Counted from the first letter of the stretch, positions 28,205 to 37,066 are shown. The stretch: 64,000 nucleotides of DNA from Candidatus Zhuqueibacterota bacterium (GCA_022616415.1 JAKEEU010000026.1:1-64000), one strand, 5' to 3'. The notes: generated by a model not told the origin, from the letters alone. Translations and numbers: made by a program.

Positions 28205-28766
28205 TTGAGTTTTGCGAACCGCCATCTCAGTTTTGTTTACTTCGGCGGCGGAACGCCCTCAATACTTTCGGAAAGGCAAATCCACAGACTTATCAAGCAA
28301 CTCAAAGCCCTTTTATACTGCCGCGCATTCTCCGAAGCATCAACGCCTCGTCTATCAAGATGCCCAGTATCACGGCGCCGATCTTTTGGGAATCGGCGCT
28401 TCGGCATTTTCGTATATCGATGGTATTCACTGCCAGAATCTGACGTCGTTGGAATCGTATCTGCAACGCCTCGACGAAAACCGGCTCTCAATGGAACGCG
28501 CGTATGTCTTAAACGATGACGAGCGCTTAATCCGAGAGTTCATTCTGCAGCTCAAGTTAGGCCGGGTGAATGGCAGCTACTTCCTGCAAAAATTCGATAT
28601 TGATATTTTCGCGCGTTTCGCTGACCCTCTCGCATATTTTGCCAAGCAGGGATTGCCGACCAGGAATGGGGACGGGCTGGCGCTGACGCGTGAAGGACTG
28701 TTGAGGGTTGATCGAATGCTTCCGGCGTTTTATCTGCCCGCGCATCAACACGTTCGTTACTCATAA
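28205..28766 (+). pseudogene. Degraded HemN-like radical SAM gene
   Basis: The first piece reads SFANRHLSFVYFGGGTPS and ERQIHRLIKQLKAL, the strand and GGGTPS motif that follow the cluster cysteines in HemN/HutW proteins; the cysteine segment itself is absent and a stop lies just upstream. Near 28310-28335 the frame changes and the sequence jumps to VYQDAQYHGADLLGIGASAF, a part normally more than 100 residues further on. The remainder (to 28766) is a good HemN C-terminal domain (LIREFILQLKLGRVNGSYF). At least two deletions have therefore occurred. Confidence 0.75.
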
Positions 28767-28865
28767 TGCCATCATAAGGAAGAATGTCAGGGATGCTTGG
28801 TGATTCTCAAACAACTCAGAGCTGTCCATACCAGAAAAAAAACTAAAACATACGGAGAATGATTT

Positions 28866-29309
28866 ATGAAAGTGACCGATGCCTTGCTTGGAGAACACGG
28901 CGTTTTTTACGCGCAGTTCGATTATTTGGAGAAGAACATTCCGCACGCCAAGGACTTGGTGCTCGTCAAAAGTCAAAGCGCGATGCTGGCGGCAGCGCTG
29001 GCGCCACACGCGCATTTGGAGGACGAGCTGCTCTTCATTGCACTCGAGGCTCATATCGATCCGCAATCCGGCCCGCTGGCGGTGATGCGTATGGAACACA
29101 ACGAGATCGAAGGAAGCCTCGAACGCTTGCAAGAACTGCAAGATTTGACCGAAGCAAAAAACCTGCTGCTGCATGCCATTCAAACGGCGCGGGCGCATTT
29201 TGCGAAGGAAGAACAAGTTCTGTTTCCGTTGGCCAGCCAGATGTTGGAGGCAAAGAAGTTGAGCCTGTTGGGAGCGAATTGGGCGGAATCGAGGAAAGTT
29301 AGAGTTTGA
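28866..29309 (+). CDS. Hemerythrin-like (HHE) protein
   Basis: A 147-residue four-helix protein with the spaced His/Glu residues of hemerythrin domains: LGEHGVF, HAHLEDELLF, MEHNEIEGSL and HFAKEEQVLFPLA. The di-iron centre would bind oxygen or nitric oxide, or serve iron-sulfur repair as in YtfE-type proteins (family knowledge). AACATACGGAG precedes the ATG closely enough to serve as ribosome binding site. It is the gene before the nos cluster, which fits a role under NO stress, though that is inference. Confidence 0.85.
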   Translation: MKVTDALLGEHGVFYAQFDYLEKNIPHAKDLVLVKSQSAMLAAALAPHAHLEDELLFIALEAHIDPQSGPLAVMRMEHNEIEGSLERLQELQDLTEAKNLLLHAIQTARAHFAKEEQVLFPLASQMLEAKKLSLLGANWAESRKVRV

Positions 29310-29500
29310 ATGAAAAAACTTGAGCGGTTTGATTCCCACTCTTGAGAAACCAATACACCTATTTTGCAGAATTAAGAAAGGGTTCATGGTTAAGAGGCCG
29401 GAATCTTGTTTAACTCTTGAAAATCGGCTCCATGCCGATGGGCATGAGAGTTGTAGAGTCTGAACCCAAACGAGTATGCTTGACCAAGGAAATTGCCAAC

Positions 29501-30715
29501 ATGAATCACAAAACTATCAAAGATAAGCCGACCTTTGTGAAAACCGACAAGCTCTTCGTGAGCCTTTTAGGAATCGCGGTGCTCTTGTTGACGGGATTCA
29601 TCTTCTACGATTACTACACGCCGGAATGGAAACACTATCAATCGGAATTCCGCGATCTCGTCGAAGAGAAGCTCGGGCCGGAGCGTGCGGCGGTGGCGCC
29701 ATCCGGCTTGCAGCAGGTTTACGTCAAAGCGCTCGACAAGGCCGACCGTTGCGTTACCTGCCATCACGGCGTTGAGTGGAAAGGCCTGGAGAACGCGCCG
29801 GAGCCGTTTCGCACGCATCCGGAGGAGATTTTGGAGAAGCACCCGATTGCGCAATACGGCTGCACGAGTTGTCACGGTGGGCAAGGCTTTGCAACGGATA
29901 CACATGCAGCGCACGGCTTGGTGGAGCATTGGGAAGAGCCGATGCTCGGCAAGGAGTTGGGCGATTTCTACGTGATGAGCGACAAGAAAGCGCTCATGCA
30001 GATGAATTGCAACGCCTGCCATCGCTACGACAAGGAGACGAAAGGCGCGGGCTACATCAATCGCGCCAAGCAGTTGGTGAATGAAAAAGGTTGCCGCGCC
30101 TGTCACGTCATCAACGGTCGCGGCGGCACGGTCGGGCCGGATTTAACATGGGAAGGCAAAAAATCGGCGGAGCAATTCAATTACGAACGCATCAAGGGAT
30201 TTCATTCGGAATTCACCTGGCAAGTTGCCCATTTCAAAAATCCCAAGGAACTGGTGCCGGAAAGCGTAATGCCGAATTTTAACTTCTCGAGCATGGACGC
30301 GCAGTCGCTCTCGATGTTGGTGATGAGCTGGAGGAAAACGAACCTTCCCATCGAATATATTCCGAATCACAACGTGCGCGACATCCCCACGCCGGAGGAA
30401 CTGGAGAAAGAAAAACGCATGAGCGAAGGCCCAGGCGCGTTTTTTGTGAAAAAGAATTGCTTCGTGTGCCATTCGGTTTCAACGCTGGATATCGAAGCCG
30501 CCGCGCAAATCGGGCCGGATCTCGCGCTGGCCGTGGAAGACGTGCAATCACGCTTCGGCCGCACGCTGGATGATTTTCTCGCGCGGCCCACCGGCACGAT
30601 GGAAGTCGTGCTCTCAACCATGATCACCTTGACCGACGAAGAACGCAGAGAAGCGATTGAGAAATTGCGCCATGCGTATGAGCTGAAGAAGCAGGCGAGG
30701 GAAAGTAAGAAGTGA
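29501..30715 (+). CDS. Membrane-anchored pentahaem cytochrome c of the nos cluster
   Basis: Starting at ATG 29501 (AAGGA upstream), an N-terminal membrane anchor (LFVSLLGIAVLLLTGFIFYD) is followed by five haem motifs: CVTCH, CTSCH, CNACH, CRACH and CFVCH. The last two are in mono-haem cytochrome c-like domains (GCRACHVINGRGGTVGPDL; NCFVCHSVSTL...IGPDL). It lies 85 bases ahead of nosZ and is probably the electron donor that carries electrons from the quinol-oxidising complex to NosZ. A TTACG-type array separates the two. Confidence 0.88.
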   Translation: MNHKTIKDKPTFVKTDKLFVSLLGIAVLLLTGFIFYDYYTPEWKHYQSEFRDLVEEKLGPERAAVAPSGLQQVYVKALDKADRCVTCHHGVEWKGLENAPEPFRTHPEEILEKHPIAQYGCTSCHGGQGFATDTHAAHGLVEHWEEPMLGKELGDFYVMSDKKALMQMNCNACHRYDKETKGAGYINRAKQLVNEKGCRACHVINGRGGTVGPDLTWEGKKSAEQFNYERIKGFHSEFTWQVAHFKNPKELVPESVMPNFNFSSMDAQSLSMLVMSWRKTNLPIEYIPNHNVRDIPTPEELEKEKRMSEGPGAFFVKKNCFVCHSVSTLDIEAAAQIGPDLALAVEDVQSRFGRTLDDFLARPTGTMEVVLSTMITLTDEERREAIEKLRHAYELKKQARESKK

Positions 30716-30746
30716 AACGTAAGGCGTAAAGTGAAACGTAAAATAA
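30712..30746. repeat. Short CGTAA/GTGAAACG word array
   Basis: AGTGAAACGTAAGGCG, TAAAGTGAAACGTAAA: two to three copies of a GTGAAACGTAA word, related on the opposite strand to the TTACG arrays. It begins in the last codon of the cytochrome gene. Confidence 0.6.
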
Positions 30747-30800
30747 ATCCCGAAATCCAATTTTCGGAGAGCCATGAACTTTAATGAGGAGTCAGGAGTT

Positions 30801-32660
30801 ATGCGCACAAAAATTTTCATGCTGATCGGCTTGGCGCTGTTTATCGGCATTATCATCGGTATCGGCTGCCAAGGTGGCGGCGAGCAAAGAGGCCGCGCCG
30901 GCGTGCGTTCGGATGTGCAAGACGCGGCCATCAAAACCTACGTCGCGCCTGGCGACATGGATGAGTATTATCTCTTCCTATCCGGCGGGCATTCCGGCCA
31001 GGTGTACGTTTACGGTGTGCCGTCGATGCGGCACGTTTCCACGATTCCGGTTTTCTCACCGTATCCGGCGACCGGCTATGGCTTTGACAAGGAGTCGAAA
31101 GAAATGCTCGGCGGTTTCACGTGGGGCGATGCGCATCATCCCGCCATCAGCGAAACCAACGGCGAGTACGATGGCCGCTGGATGTTCATTTCGGACAACG
31201 CCAACAACCGCATGGCGCGCGTCGATCTGCGCGATTTCAAAACCAAACAAATCTTCGGACCGATTCCAAATGTTTCCGGCAATCACTGTTCCTCGTTTGT
31301 GACAGAAAATACCGAGTACGTGCTGGCGGGCTCGCGCTTCTCGATTCCGCTGCCGAAAGGCACTTTCGAGAAAGCAGAGGATTATGCCACGAAATTCAAG
31401 GGAGTGGTTGCGGGTCTTGCCATCGACAAAACCACCGGTGAGATGAGTTTGGGTTGGCAAATTTTGATGCCGCCATTCAATTATGATTTGGGCGATGCGG
31501 GAAAAGGCCCGAGCGCGGACTGGGGCTTTTGGACGTGCTACAACAGCGAGCGCGCCACCGGCCTCAACGACAAATTCGAAGTCACTTCCGCGCAGAAAGA
31601 TCGCGATTACGTGGTGGCGGTAAATTGGAAGAACGCCGAAAAAGCAATTGCCGGCGGCAAATTCAAAATGATCGGCGGCGTGAAAGTGATCGATCCCAAA
31701 GACGCCGAAGGCGTGGTGTTTCTGCTGCCGGCGGCGAAATCGCCGCATGGCGTCGATGTGAGTCCGGACGGCAAGTATATCATTGCCAGCGGCAAGCTGC
31801 AGAGCATCACCACGGCGTTCAATTTTGAGAAAATATTGACCGCGATTCAAAATAAAGATTTCACCGGCGCCGAAGACGGCATTCCCGTTCTGAACTACGA
31901 TACGGTGAAAGATGCGGAAGTGAATGTCGGGCTCGGCCCGCTGCACACGCAGTTTGATGACAAGGGTTTTGCGTACACTTCGCTTTTTGTCGAGAGCGCC
32001 GTGGCCAAGTGGAAGCTCGGCACGTGGGAAGTGGTTGACAAGATTCCGGTTTCCTACAACATCGGCCACTTGTGCTCGGCAGAAGGTGACACCAGAAGTC
32101 CGGATGGAAAATATTTGGTGGCGATGAACAAGCTCTCGCATGGCCGGCACCTGAGCGTTGGCCCCTCGCAGCCGGAATCCTCGCAGCTCATCGACATCGG
32201 CGGCGAGAAGATGGCGCTGCTTTACGATTCGTTCACCGAGCCGGAGCCGCACTACGCGCAGATCATCAAAGCGGACAAGTTGAATCCGATCGAAGTCTAT
32301 CCGAAGGAAGAAAACAAAAATCCCAAAGCGATATGGGACATCAAGGACGCGAAGGTCGTCCGTAACGGCAAAAACGTCGAAGTGTATATGATCGGCGTGC
32401 GCTCCAGCTTCACACCGTGGCAAATCGAAGTGAACAAAGGCGACAAAGTCACGATTTATTACACCAACATCGAGCAAACCACGGACGAGCTGCACGGCCT
32501 GGGCATCAACGAATACAACATCAACATCGTCGCTGATCCTGGCGAGACCAAGATCGTCGAGTTTGAAGCTAACAAAGCGGGCGTGTTTCCGTTCTATTGC
32601 ACCAACTTCTGCTCGGCGCTGCATCAGGAAATGCAAGGGTACTTGCTCGTGAAGAGCTGA
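30801..32660 (+). CDS. nosZ: Nitrous oxide reductase, clade II (Sec-type)
   Basis: NosZ reduces nitrous oxide to nitrogen gas in the periplasm. ATG 30801 is preceded by two AGGAG boxes, so it is preferred over 30774. The N-terminus is a Sec-type signal (FMLIGLALFIGIIIGIGCQG) rather than a Tat signal, typical of clade II; IGCQGG also looks like a lipobox. The propeller carries CuZ histidine landmarks (GDAHHPAIS, GNHCSSF, LCSAEGDTRSPDG). The CuA site CTNFCSALHQEM near the C-terminus has the full C-x3-C-x3-H-x2-M set. The length (619) and residues suggest a functional enzyme. Confidence 0.96.
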   Translation: MRTKIFMLIGLALFIGIIIGIGCQGGGEQRGRAGVRSDVQDAAIKTYVAPGDMDEYYLFLSGGHSGQVYVYGVPSMRHVSTIPVFSPYPATGYGFDKESKEMLGGFTWGDAHHPAISETNGEYDGRWMFISDNANNRMARVDLRDFKTKQIFGPIPNVSGNHCSSFVTENTEYVLAGSRFSIPLPKGTFEKAEDYATKFKGVVAGLAIDKTTGEMSLGWQILMPPFNYDLGDAGKGPSADWGFWTCYNSERATGLNDKFEVTSAQKDRDYVVAVNWKNAEKAIAGGKFKMIGGVKVIDPKDAEGVVFLLPAAKSPHGVDVSPDGKYIIASGKLQSITTAFNFEKILTAIQNKDFTGAEDGIPVLNYDTVKDAEVNVGLGPLHTQFDDKGFAYTSLFVESAVAKWKLGTWEVVDKIPVSYNIGHLCSAEGDTRSPDGKYLVAMNKLSHGRHLSVGPSQPESSQLIDIGGEKMALLYDSFTEPEPHYAQIIKADKLNPIEVYPKEENKNPKAIWDIKDAKVVRNGKNVEVYMIGVRSSFTPWQIEVNKGDKVTIYYTNIEQTTDELHGLGINEYNINIVADPGETKIVEFEANKAGVFPFYCTNFCSALHQEMQGYLLVKS

Positions 32661-32670
32661 TGTCCGTTGC

Positions 32671-32765
32671 GCGTACTCATACTCTTACTCGTGCTCAATC
32701 TCCTACTCCTACTCACTTCGCAAAATCCTTAAAAGTGAGTAGGAGCAGGAGTACGAGCAAGAGCC
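32671..32765. repeat. Word array TACTCN (period 6) with reverse complement
   Basis: GCGTACTCATACTCTTACTC, GTGCTCAATCTCCTACTCC and TACTCACTT form the left arm; AAGTGAGTAGGAGCAGGAG and TACGAGCAAGAG form the right arm. The arms pair almost completely if one six-base unit is left out. The loop is CGCAAAATCCTTA. It starts ten bases after the nosZ stop and could protect the nosZ 3' end or attenuate downstream genes. Confidence 0.85.
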
Positions 32766-32800
32766 AATAAACAATAGCGTATAATCGAGGAAAACAAATT

Positions 32801-33328
32801 ATGAAGCGAATCATTTTTTCTATTTCAATTTTGCTCTTCGGTGTCAATCTCTTACTGGCGCAGGCGCCTGCTTCCAACGAATGGACAAACTACGGCAAGG
32901 AAATGACGGCGACAAAGACCGTTGCCGTCAACGAAGCGTTGAAAGAGATTCCGAAAGACGGCAAAACCGTTGCCGTCGAGGGCGTCATTAGCGACGTCTG
33001 TCAATCCAAAGGTTGTTGGCTGATGATGACCGACGGCAAGCAGCAATTGCGCGTGCAATTTGAAGGTTACTCGTTTTTTGTGCCGTGGGAGGTGAAAGGC
33101 AAAAAGATCAAAGCCCAGGGCGTGGTGAAGCTGAAAACAATCGACGAGAAAACCGCGCAGCATTGGGCGGAGGAACAGTCCAATCCCGAGGTGAAGCCAA
33201 AGGACATCAAAGGTGAGCAAAGCATTTATATGATGACCGCCTCCGGTGTGGCCGTCGAAGGCGGCGACGTGATCAGCAAAGAGCAGCAGGACGCCATTGA
33301 TGGCAAAAAGAAGAAGGATGAGCTCTGA
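32801..33328 (+). CDS. DUF4920 exported protein of the nos cluster
   Basis: A signal peptide (about 1-20, ending LLLAQ) is followed by a small beta domain typical of DUF4920: KTVAVEGVISDVCQSKGCWL, LRVQFEGYSFFVPWEVKGK and AQGVVKL. The two cysteines in DVCQSKGCW and nearby Met residues could bind copper; such proteins often occur next to copper enzymes, but the function is not established. 175 residues with a Lys-rich tail. It lies between nosZ and a membrane protein of the same cluster. Confidence 0.8.
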   Translation: MKRIIFSISILLFGVNLLLAQAPASNEWTNYGKEMTATKTVAVNEALKEIPKDGKTVAVEGVISDVCQSKGCWLMMTDGKQQLRVQFEGYSFFVPWEVKGKKIKAQGVVKLKTIDEKTAQHWAEEQSNPEVKPKDIKGEQSIYMMTASGVAVEGGDVISKEQQDAIDGKKKKDEL

Positions 33329-33368
33329 GATTTGATTGAAACACGGGTTATTCAAGGATTTTTTTAAA

Positions 33369-34010
33369 ATGCAAAAATACATCGAGAAATTGAATTCATT
33401 TTTTGAAACCCCGATTGATTTGCGCAGCCGCGTGCTGATTCTCATCGCTGCGGTGCTGTTGCTGCCGACGTACTTCTTTCCGCTCTGGAGAATGACGCTT
33501 TACTCCAACCAATTTCCGGAGGGATTGGTGCTCAAAATTCACTCCTATAAACTGGAGGGAGGAAAGTCCCCGTATCGCGACGACTTGAAAGAGATCAACA
33601 CGCTGAACCACTACATCGGCATGCGCGAGCTGCACGAAGACGACTTCACTGAGTTCAAGTGGATTCCGTTCGTCATTGGCGGCGTGATGCTGCTGGCGCT
33701 GCGTGTCGTCGTGCTCGGCAAAATGTCGAAGTTGGTTGACCTGTTCGTGCTGTTCTCGTATTTCGGCGCGTTCTCGCTCTGGAGCTTTTATCACAAGCTC
33801 CATCTTTATGGCCACGAGCTTGATCCAACTGCGGCGGTGAAAGTACCGCCGTTCACGCCGCCAATTTTCGGCCATCATACGCTGGCCAACTTCGAGGTTT
33901 ACAGCTTGCCGGACGTCGGCACCTATTTTATGATTCTCTTGCCGCTTTTCTTGCTGGCGGCAATGTGGCTGTCGAGAAAGTCGTGGAAAAAGAGCCGGAC
34001 GGTGTTCTGA
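33369..34010 (+). CDS. Nos-cluster integral membrane protein
   Basis: From ATG 33369 the 213-residue protein has about four membrane helices (ILIAAVLLLPTYFFPLW; WIPFVIGGVMLLALRVVVL; VDLFVLFSYFGAFSLW; YFMILLPLFLLAAMWL). A large extracytoplasmic part between helices 1 and 2 includes NHYIGMRELHEDDF, and further His residues (FYHKLHLYGHELD) lie after helix 3. It could be a NosB-like component or a copper-handling protein of clade II nos clusters; I am not sure of the family. Its stop is 12 bases before the next start. Confidence 0.75.
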   Translation: MQKYIEKLNSFFETPIDLRSRVLILIAAVLLLPTYFFPLWRMTLYSNQFPEGLVLKIHSYKLEGGKSPYRDDLKEINTLNHYIGMRELHEDDFTEFKWIPFVIGGVMLLALRVVVLGKMSKLVDLFVLFSYFGAFSLWSFYHKLHLYGHELDPTAAVKVPPFTPPIFGHHTLANFEVYSLPDVGTYFMILLPLFLLAAMWLSRKSWKKSRTVF

Positions 34011-34022
34011 TTTTATAACACC

Positions 34023-36140
34023 ATGCAAGCTGTAACCCCAAATCCAGAAAAAAGTAATTTGGTTTTTGGCTTATCAATGAGAGTACCACCACCAGTCATT
34101 CCCAAAGAACACGGCGCTTGGGCGGTACTGTTCGTGCCGATGCTTGTTGGCGTGAGCATCGCGGGAAAGCTCACTCTGAACGTGCTCTTTCTCGCGCTCG
34201 CCACGCTCGGTGTATTTCTCAGCTACGTGCCGGCGCAAACACTTCTGCGCGAATGGCTCGTGGCTTCGCCGGCACCGGAGAGAGTGCGTGCGGCAAAATT
34301 TTGGGCGGTGGTTTGTCTCGGCATGGGCGCGCTATCCATGCTTCCACTCTTTTTTCAAAACTTGTGGTGGCTGCTGGGAATCGGAATATTGAGCGTGATC
34401 GCATTTTTGGCCAACTTCGTTTTGACCCGCCACCATTCAAAAACCGTCCCGATCGATCTGATTTCCGTCCTTGGGTTGACGCTGAGCGCGCCCGCCGCGT
34501 ATTACACCGTCACCGGCAAGCTCGATCAAGCCGCGGTGATGTTGTGGCTGATGAATTTTCTCTTCTTCGGAAGCGGCATCGTTTACGTGCATACGAAGCT
34601 CCGCGCGGCGGCGATGAAAAAGGCTGATTTGTCTTTTCACGAAAAACTCAGCCTGGGAAAACTGAACCTGATTTATCATTTCGTCGTTCTCGCCATTGTC
34701 GGAATTCTTGCGGCCAAAAAATTTACGCCGTTGTTTGCCGTCGTGGCTTTCGTGCCGATGACCATCCATGCGATTTACGGCACGCTTAAACTCTCCAACA
34801 CGGTGCGGTTCAAAAACTTGGGTTTGATTTTGTTGGCGCACGCGCTCATCTTCGCGCTTCTTTTTGCCCTCGGCGCTTCGTTGATATTCGCACAAAACGA
34901 CAAGGCGCAATCACCCATTTCATTGCAATCAGAAAGCAACGACCCGTCTCCAACTGCAAGCCGAATCATCACCGACATAAGTCTGCAAGCTCTCATTAAC
35001 GCGGCAGCGCACGGAGACACGATTTTCGTTCCTGCCGGCAGTTATAGCGGCAATCTCGTCATTGCCAAGAAGCTCGCGCTCATCGGGCGTGATCTGCCGG
35101 TGATTTGGGGCGACGGCAACGGCAGCACGGTTCTCATCACGGCGGACTCATGCGCGTTCAAAGGCTTCGTGGTCGAGCGCAGCGGCAGGATGCTGGTTCA
35201 CGAAGACGCCGGCATTCTCATCAAATCGAACGGCAACGCGGTGGCGGAAAACGTGCTTCGCGACGTTCTCTTCGGAATTTATTTGCTGAATGCCGACGAC
35301 AATATTATTGCGCACAATCAAATCTTTGGCCGCAAGGAGCTCGAGCTGGGCGAACGCGGCAGCGGCATTCATATTTGGAATTCGCATCGCAACCGTTTTA
35401 TCGGCAACGTGATCCGGGAAGCGCGTGACGGCATTTATATCCAGTACGCGAATCACACCTGGATCGAAGGCAATGAGGTATTCGATTTGCGTTATGGCGT
35501 GCATTACATGTACGCGGACTCCAACGTCTTTTTGCACAACCAATTTCACGATAACGTGGCCGGCGCCGCGATCATGTATTCCAAAGATATCACCATACGG
35601 CACAACCGCTTTGTGCACAATCGTGGGTTCGCCTCGTTTGGCATTCTTTTTCAAGATTGCCACGACTCCGAAGCCGACTCGAACATTATCGCCGATAACG
35701 TCGTCGGAATATTTTTTGAAGCCACGACCAACAATGTCTTTCGGCACAATATCATTGCTCAAAACGACGTGGCGCTGCAGATGTTTCAAAACTCCGAGCG
35801 CAACACGTTTACCGAAAACAATTTCATCGACAACCTGAATCCGCTCTCACTGGTCGGCAAGAGAACGTTGACGCATTGGAGCCGGAACGGCAAGGGCAAC
35901 TATTGGAGCGCGTACGACGGCTACGATCTGGACCACGACAGTATCGGCGACGTTCCGATGAAAATCCAAAACGTGTTTGATTATCTCGAAGGCCAATATC
36001 CGAATTTGCGTTTGTATCTTTATAGTCCAGCCTCGCAGGCTTTGGCGGCGGCGGCGAGGGCGTTTCCGATAATCGAGATCAACCGAGAAATGGATGAGCA
36101 TCCGTTGATGAGGCCGGTTGATTTAGATGTAAAAAATTAG
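34023..36140 (+). CDS. nosD: Fusion of YwiC-like membrane domain and NosD
   Basis: Residues about 20-300 form a YwiC-like polytopic membrane protein starting with the typical PPPVIPKEHGAWAVLFVPML and having about eight helices. After a Ser/Thr/Pro linker, residues about 310-705 form a NosD-type right-handed beta-helix (DTIFVPAGSYSGNLVI, GIYLLNADDNIIAHN, GVHYMYADSNVF, NRGFASFGILFQDC), ending in the LTHWSRNGKGNYWSAYDGYD signature. NosD helps to load copper at the CuZ site of NosZ with NosF and NosY. One continuous frame joins the two parts, so NosD would be tethered to the membrane instead of having its own signal peptide. Start at 34023; 34077 is possible. Confidence 0.87.
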   Translation: MQAVTPNPEKSNLVFGLSMRVPPPVIPKEHGAWAVLFVPMLVGVSIAGKLTLNVLFLALATLGVFLSYVPAQTLLREWLVASPAPERVRAAKFWAVVCLGMGALSMLPLFFQNLWWLLGIGILSVIAFLANFVLTRHHSKTVPIDLISVLGLTLSAPAAYYTVTGKLDQAAVMLWLMNFLFFGSGIVYVHTKLRAAAMKKADLSFHEKLSLGKLNLIYHFVVLAIVGILAAKKFTPLFAVVAFVPMTIHAIYGTLKLSNTVRFKNLGLILLAHALIFALLFALGASLIFAQNDKAQSPISLQSESNDPSPTASRIITDISLQALINAAAHGDTIFVPAGSYSGNLVIAKKLALIGRDLPVIWGDGNGSTVLITADSCAFKGFVVERSGRMLVHEDAGILIKSNGNAVAENVLRDVLFGIYLLNADDNIIAHNQIFGRKELELGERGSGIHIWNSHRNRFIGNVIREARDGIYIQYANHTWIEGNEVFDLRYGVHYMYADSNVFLHNQFHDNVAGAAIMYSKDITIRHNRFVHNRGFASFGILFQDCHDSEADSNIIADNVVGIFFEATTNNVFRHNIIAQNDVALQMFQNSERNTFTENNFIDNLNPLSLVGKRTLTHWSRNGKGNYWSAYDGYDLDHDSIGDVPMKIQNVFDYLEGQYPNLRLYLYSPASQALAAAARAFPIIEINREMDEHPLMRPVDLDVKN

Positions 36141-36145
36141 GAGGC

Positions 36146-36218
36146 TGTCATTCTGGAAGAGTCTTTTTTGAATTTAAGACTATCGTTTGAAACCAAAAAA
36201 GATTCCTACGGAATGACA
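36146..36218. repeat. TGTCAT...GAATGACA imperfect palindrome, copy 2
   Basis: TGTCATTCTGGAAGAGTC and TTTTTTGAA on the left pair with AAAAAAGATTCCTACGGAAT and GACA on the right. The ends match the element at 18-88. It fills the gap between nosD and nosF. Confidence 0.65.
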
Positions 36219-36258
36219 TGGTGTTTTGCTGAAAGTTCAATATCACCAAGAGCAAGCC

Positions 36259-36987
36259 ATGATCCAAGTCGAACATTTCACCAAACGCTACGGCAAATTC
36301 ACCGCCGTCAATGACATTTCGTTCGAAGTGCAGCGCGGCGAGATCTTTGCCTTTCTCGGGCCGAACGGCAGCGGCAAGACCACGACGATGAAGGCCATCA
36401 TTGGTCTCAACGTGCCGACAGCCGGGCAAATTCTCATCAACGGCATCGACGTGCATAAGCACCCGAAAGAGGCGAAGCGCTTCGTGAGCTACCTACCGCA
36501 GCGCGTGGTGTTTCCGGAGAATCTCACGGCGCGTGAAGTAATGCGTTTCTACGACCGCGTGCGCAAGCTGCCGCCGGCGTTGGCTGATGAAGTGCTCGCC
36601 AGTGCCAACTTTAACGGCTTCTCCGACAAGGTGGTGAGCGAGTTTTCCGGTGGTATGGTGCAGCGGTTGGGACTCGCAGTCGTTACGATGCCGGACGCGC
36701 CGATTTTGCTGCTCGATGAGCCGACGGCCAATCTCGACCCTGTCGGCGTGAAACGCTTTCGGGAATTTGTGCTGGAGCAAAAGCAAGGCGGCAAGACGAT
36801 TATCTTCTCGACGCATTTGCTCATCGAAGCCGAGCAACTCGCAGATCGCGTCGGGATTTTTGTGAGCGGCAAGCTGGTGGCGCAGGAGTCGATTGAAAAT
36901 CTGCGCCGCACGTTTTTGGCTAACGGCACGATTGAGGATATGTATTTGCATTATGTGGGAAGTGAGCAACATGAAAACGCTTCATAA
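36259..36987 (+). CDS. nosF: ABC transporter ATPase NosF
   Basis: Start at ATG 36259 (MIQVEHFTKRYGKFTAVNDI). Walker A is GPNGSGKTT (about 36-44), the signature is FSGGMVQRLGL and Walker B is ILLLDEPTANLDP, followed by the switch His in IIFSTHLL. 242 residues, cytoplasmic. With NosY it forms the ABC unit that supports NosD in maturation of the copper centre of NosZ, probably by sulfur export (family knowledge). It follows nosD and is followed directly by nosL. Confidence 0.93.
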   Translation: MIQVEHFTKRYGKFTAVNDISFEVQRGEIFAFLGPNGSGKTTTMKAIIGLNVPTAGQILINGIDVHKHPKEAKRFVSYLPQRVVFPENLTAREVMRFYDRVRKLPPALADEVLASANFNGFSDKVVSEFSGGMVQRLGLAVVTMPDAPILLLDEPTANLDPVGVKRFREFVLEQKQGGKTIIFSTHLLIEAEQLADRVGIFVSGKLVAQESIENLRRTFLANGTIEDMYLHYVGSEQHENAS

Positions 36988-37000
36988 CAAAAATCTTGTT

Positions 37001-37066
37001 CCAACGGATAAAAGCGGCCAACGGATGAAAAGCTTTTTTACCCGTTGGGTTATTTCTATCCGTTGG
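37001..37066. repeat. CCAACGGATAAAAGC palindrome, copy 1 (inside nosL 5' end)
   Basis: CCAACGGATAAAAGCGGCC and AACGGATGAAAAGC on the left, CCCGTTGGG and TTTCTATCCGTTGG on the right. It contains the ATG at 37025 used for NosL, so part of it is coding. Copies 2 and 3 are at 37494 and 38417. Confidence 0.8.

Noticed and set aside
31056..32636. Long minus-strand open frame (526 codons) opposite nosZ
   Set aside because: NosZ on the plus strand has complete CuA and CuZ motifs; the antisense frame has no recognisable domain and arises from codon bias.
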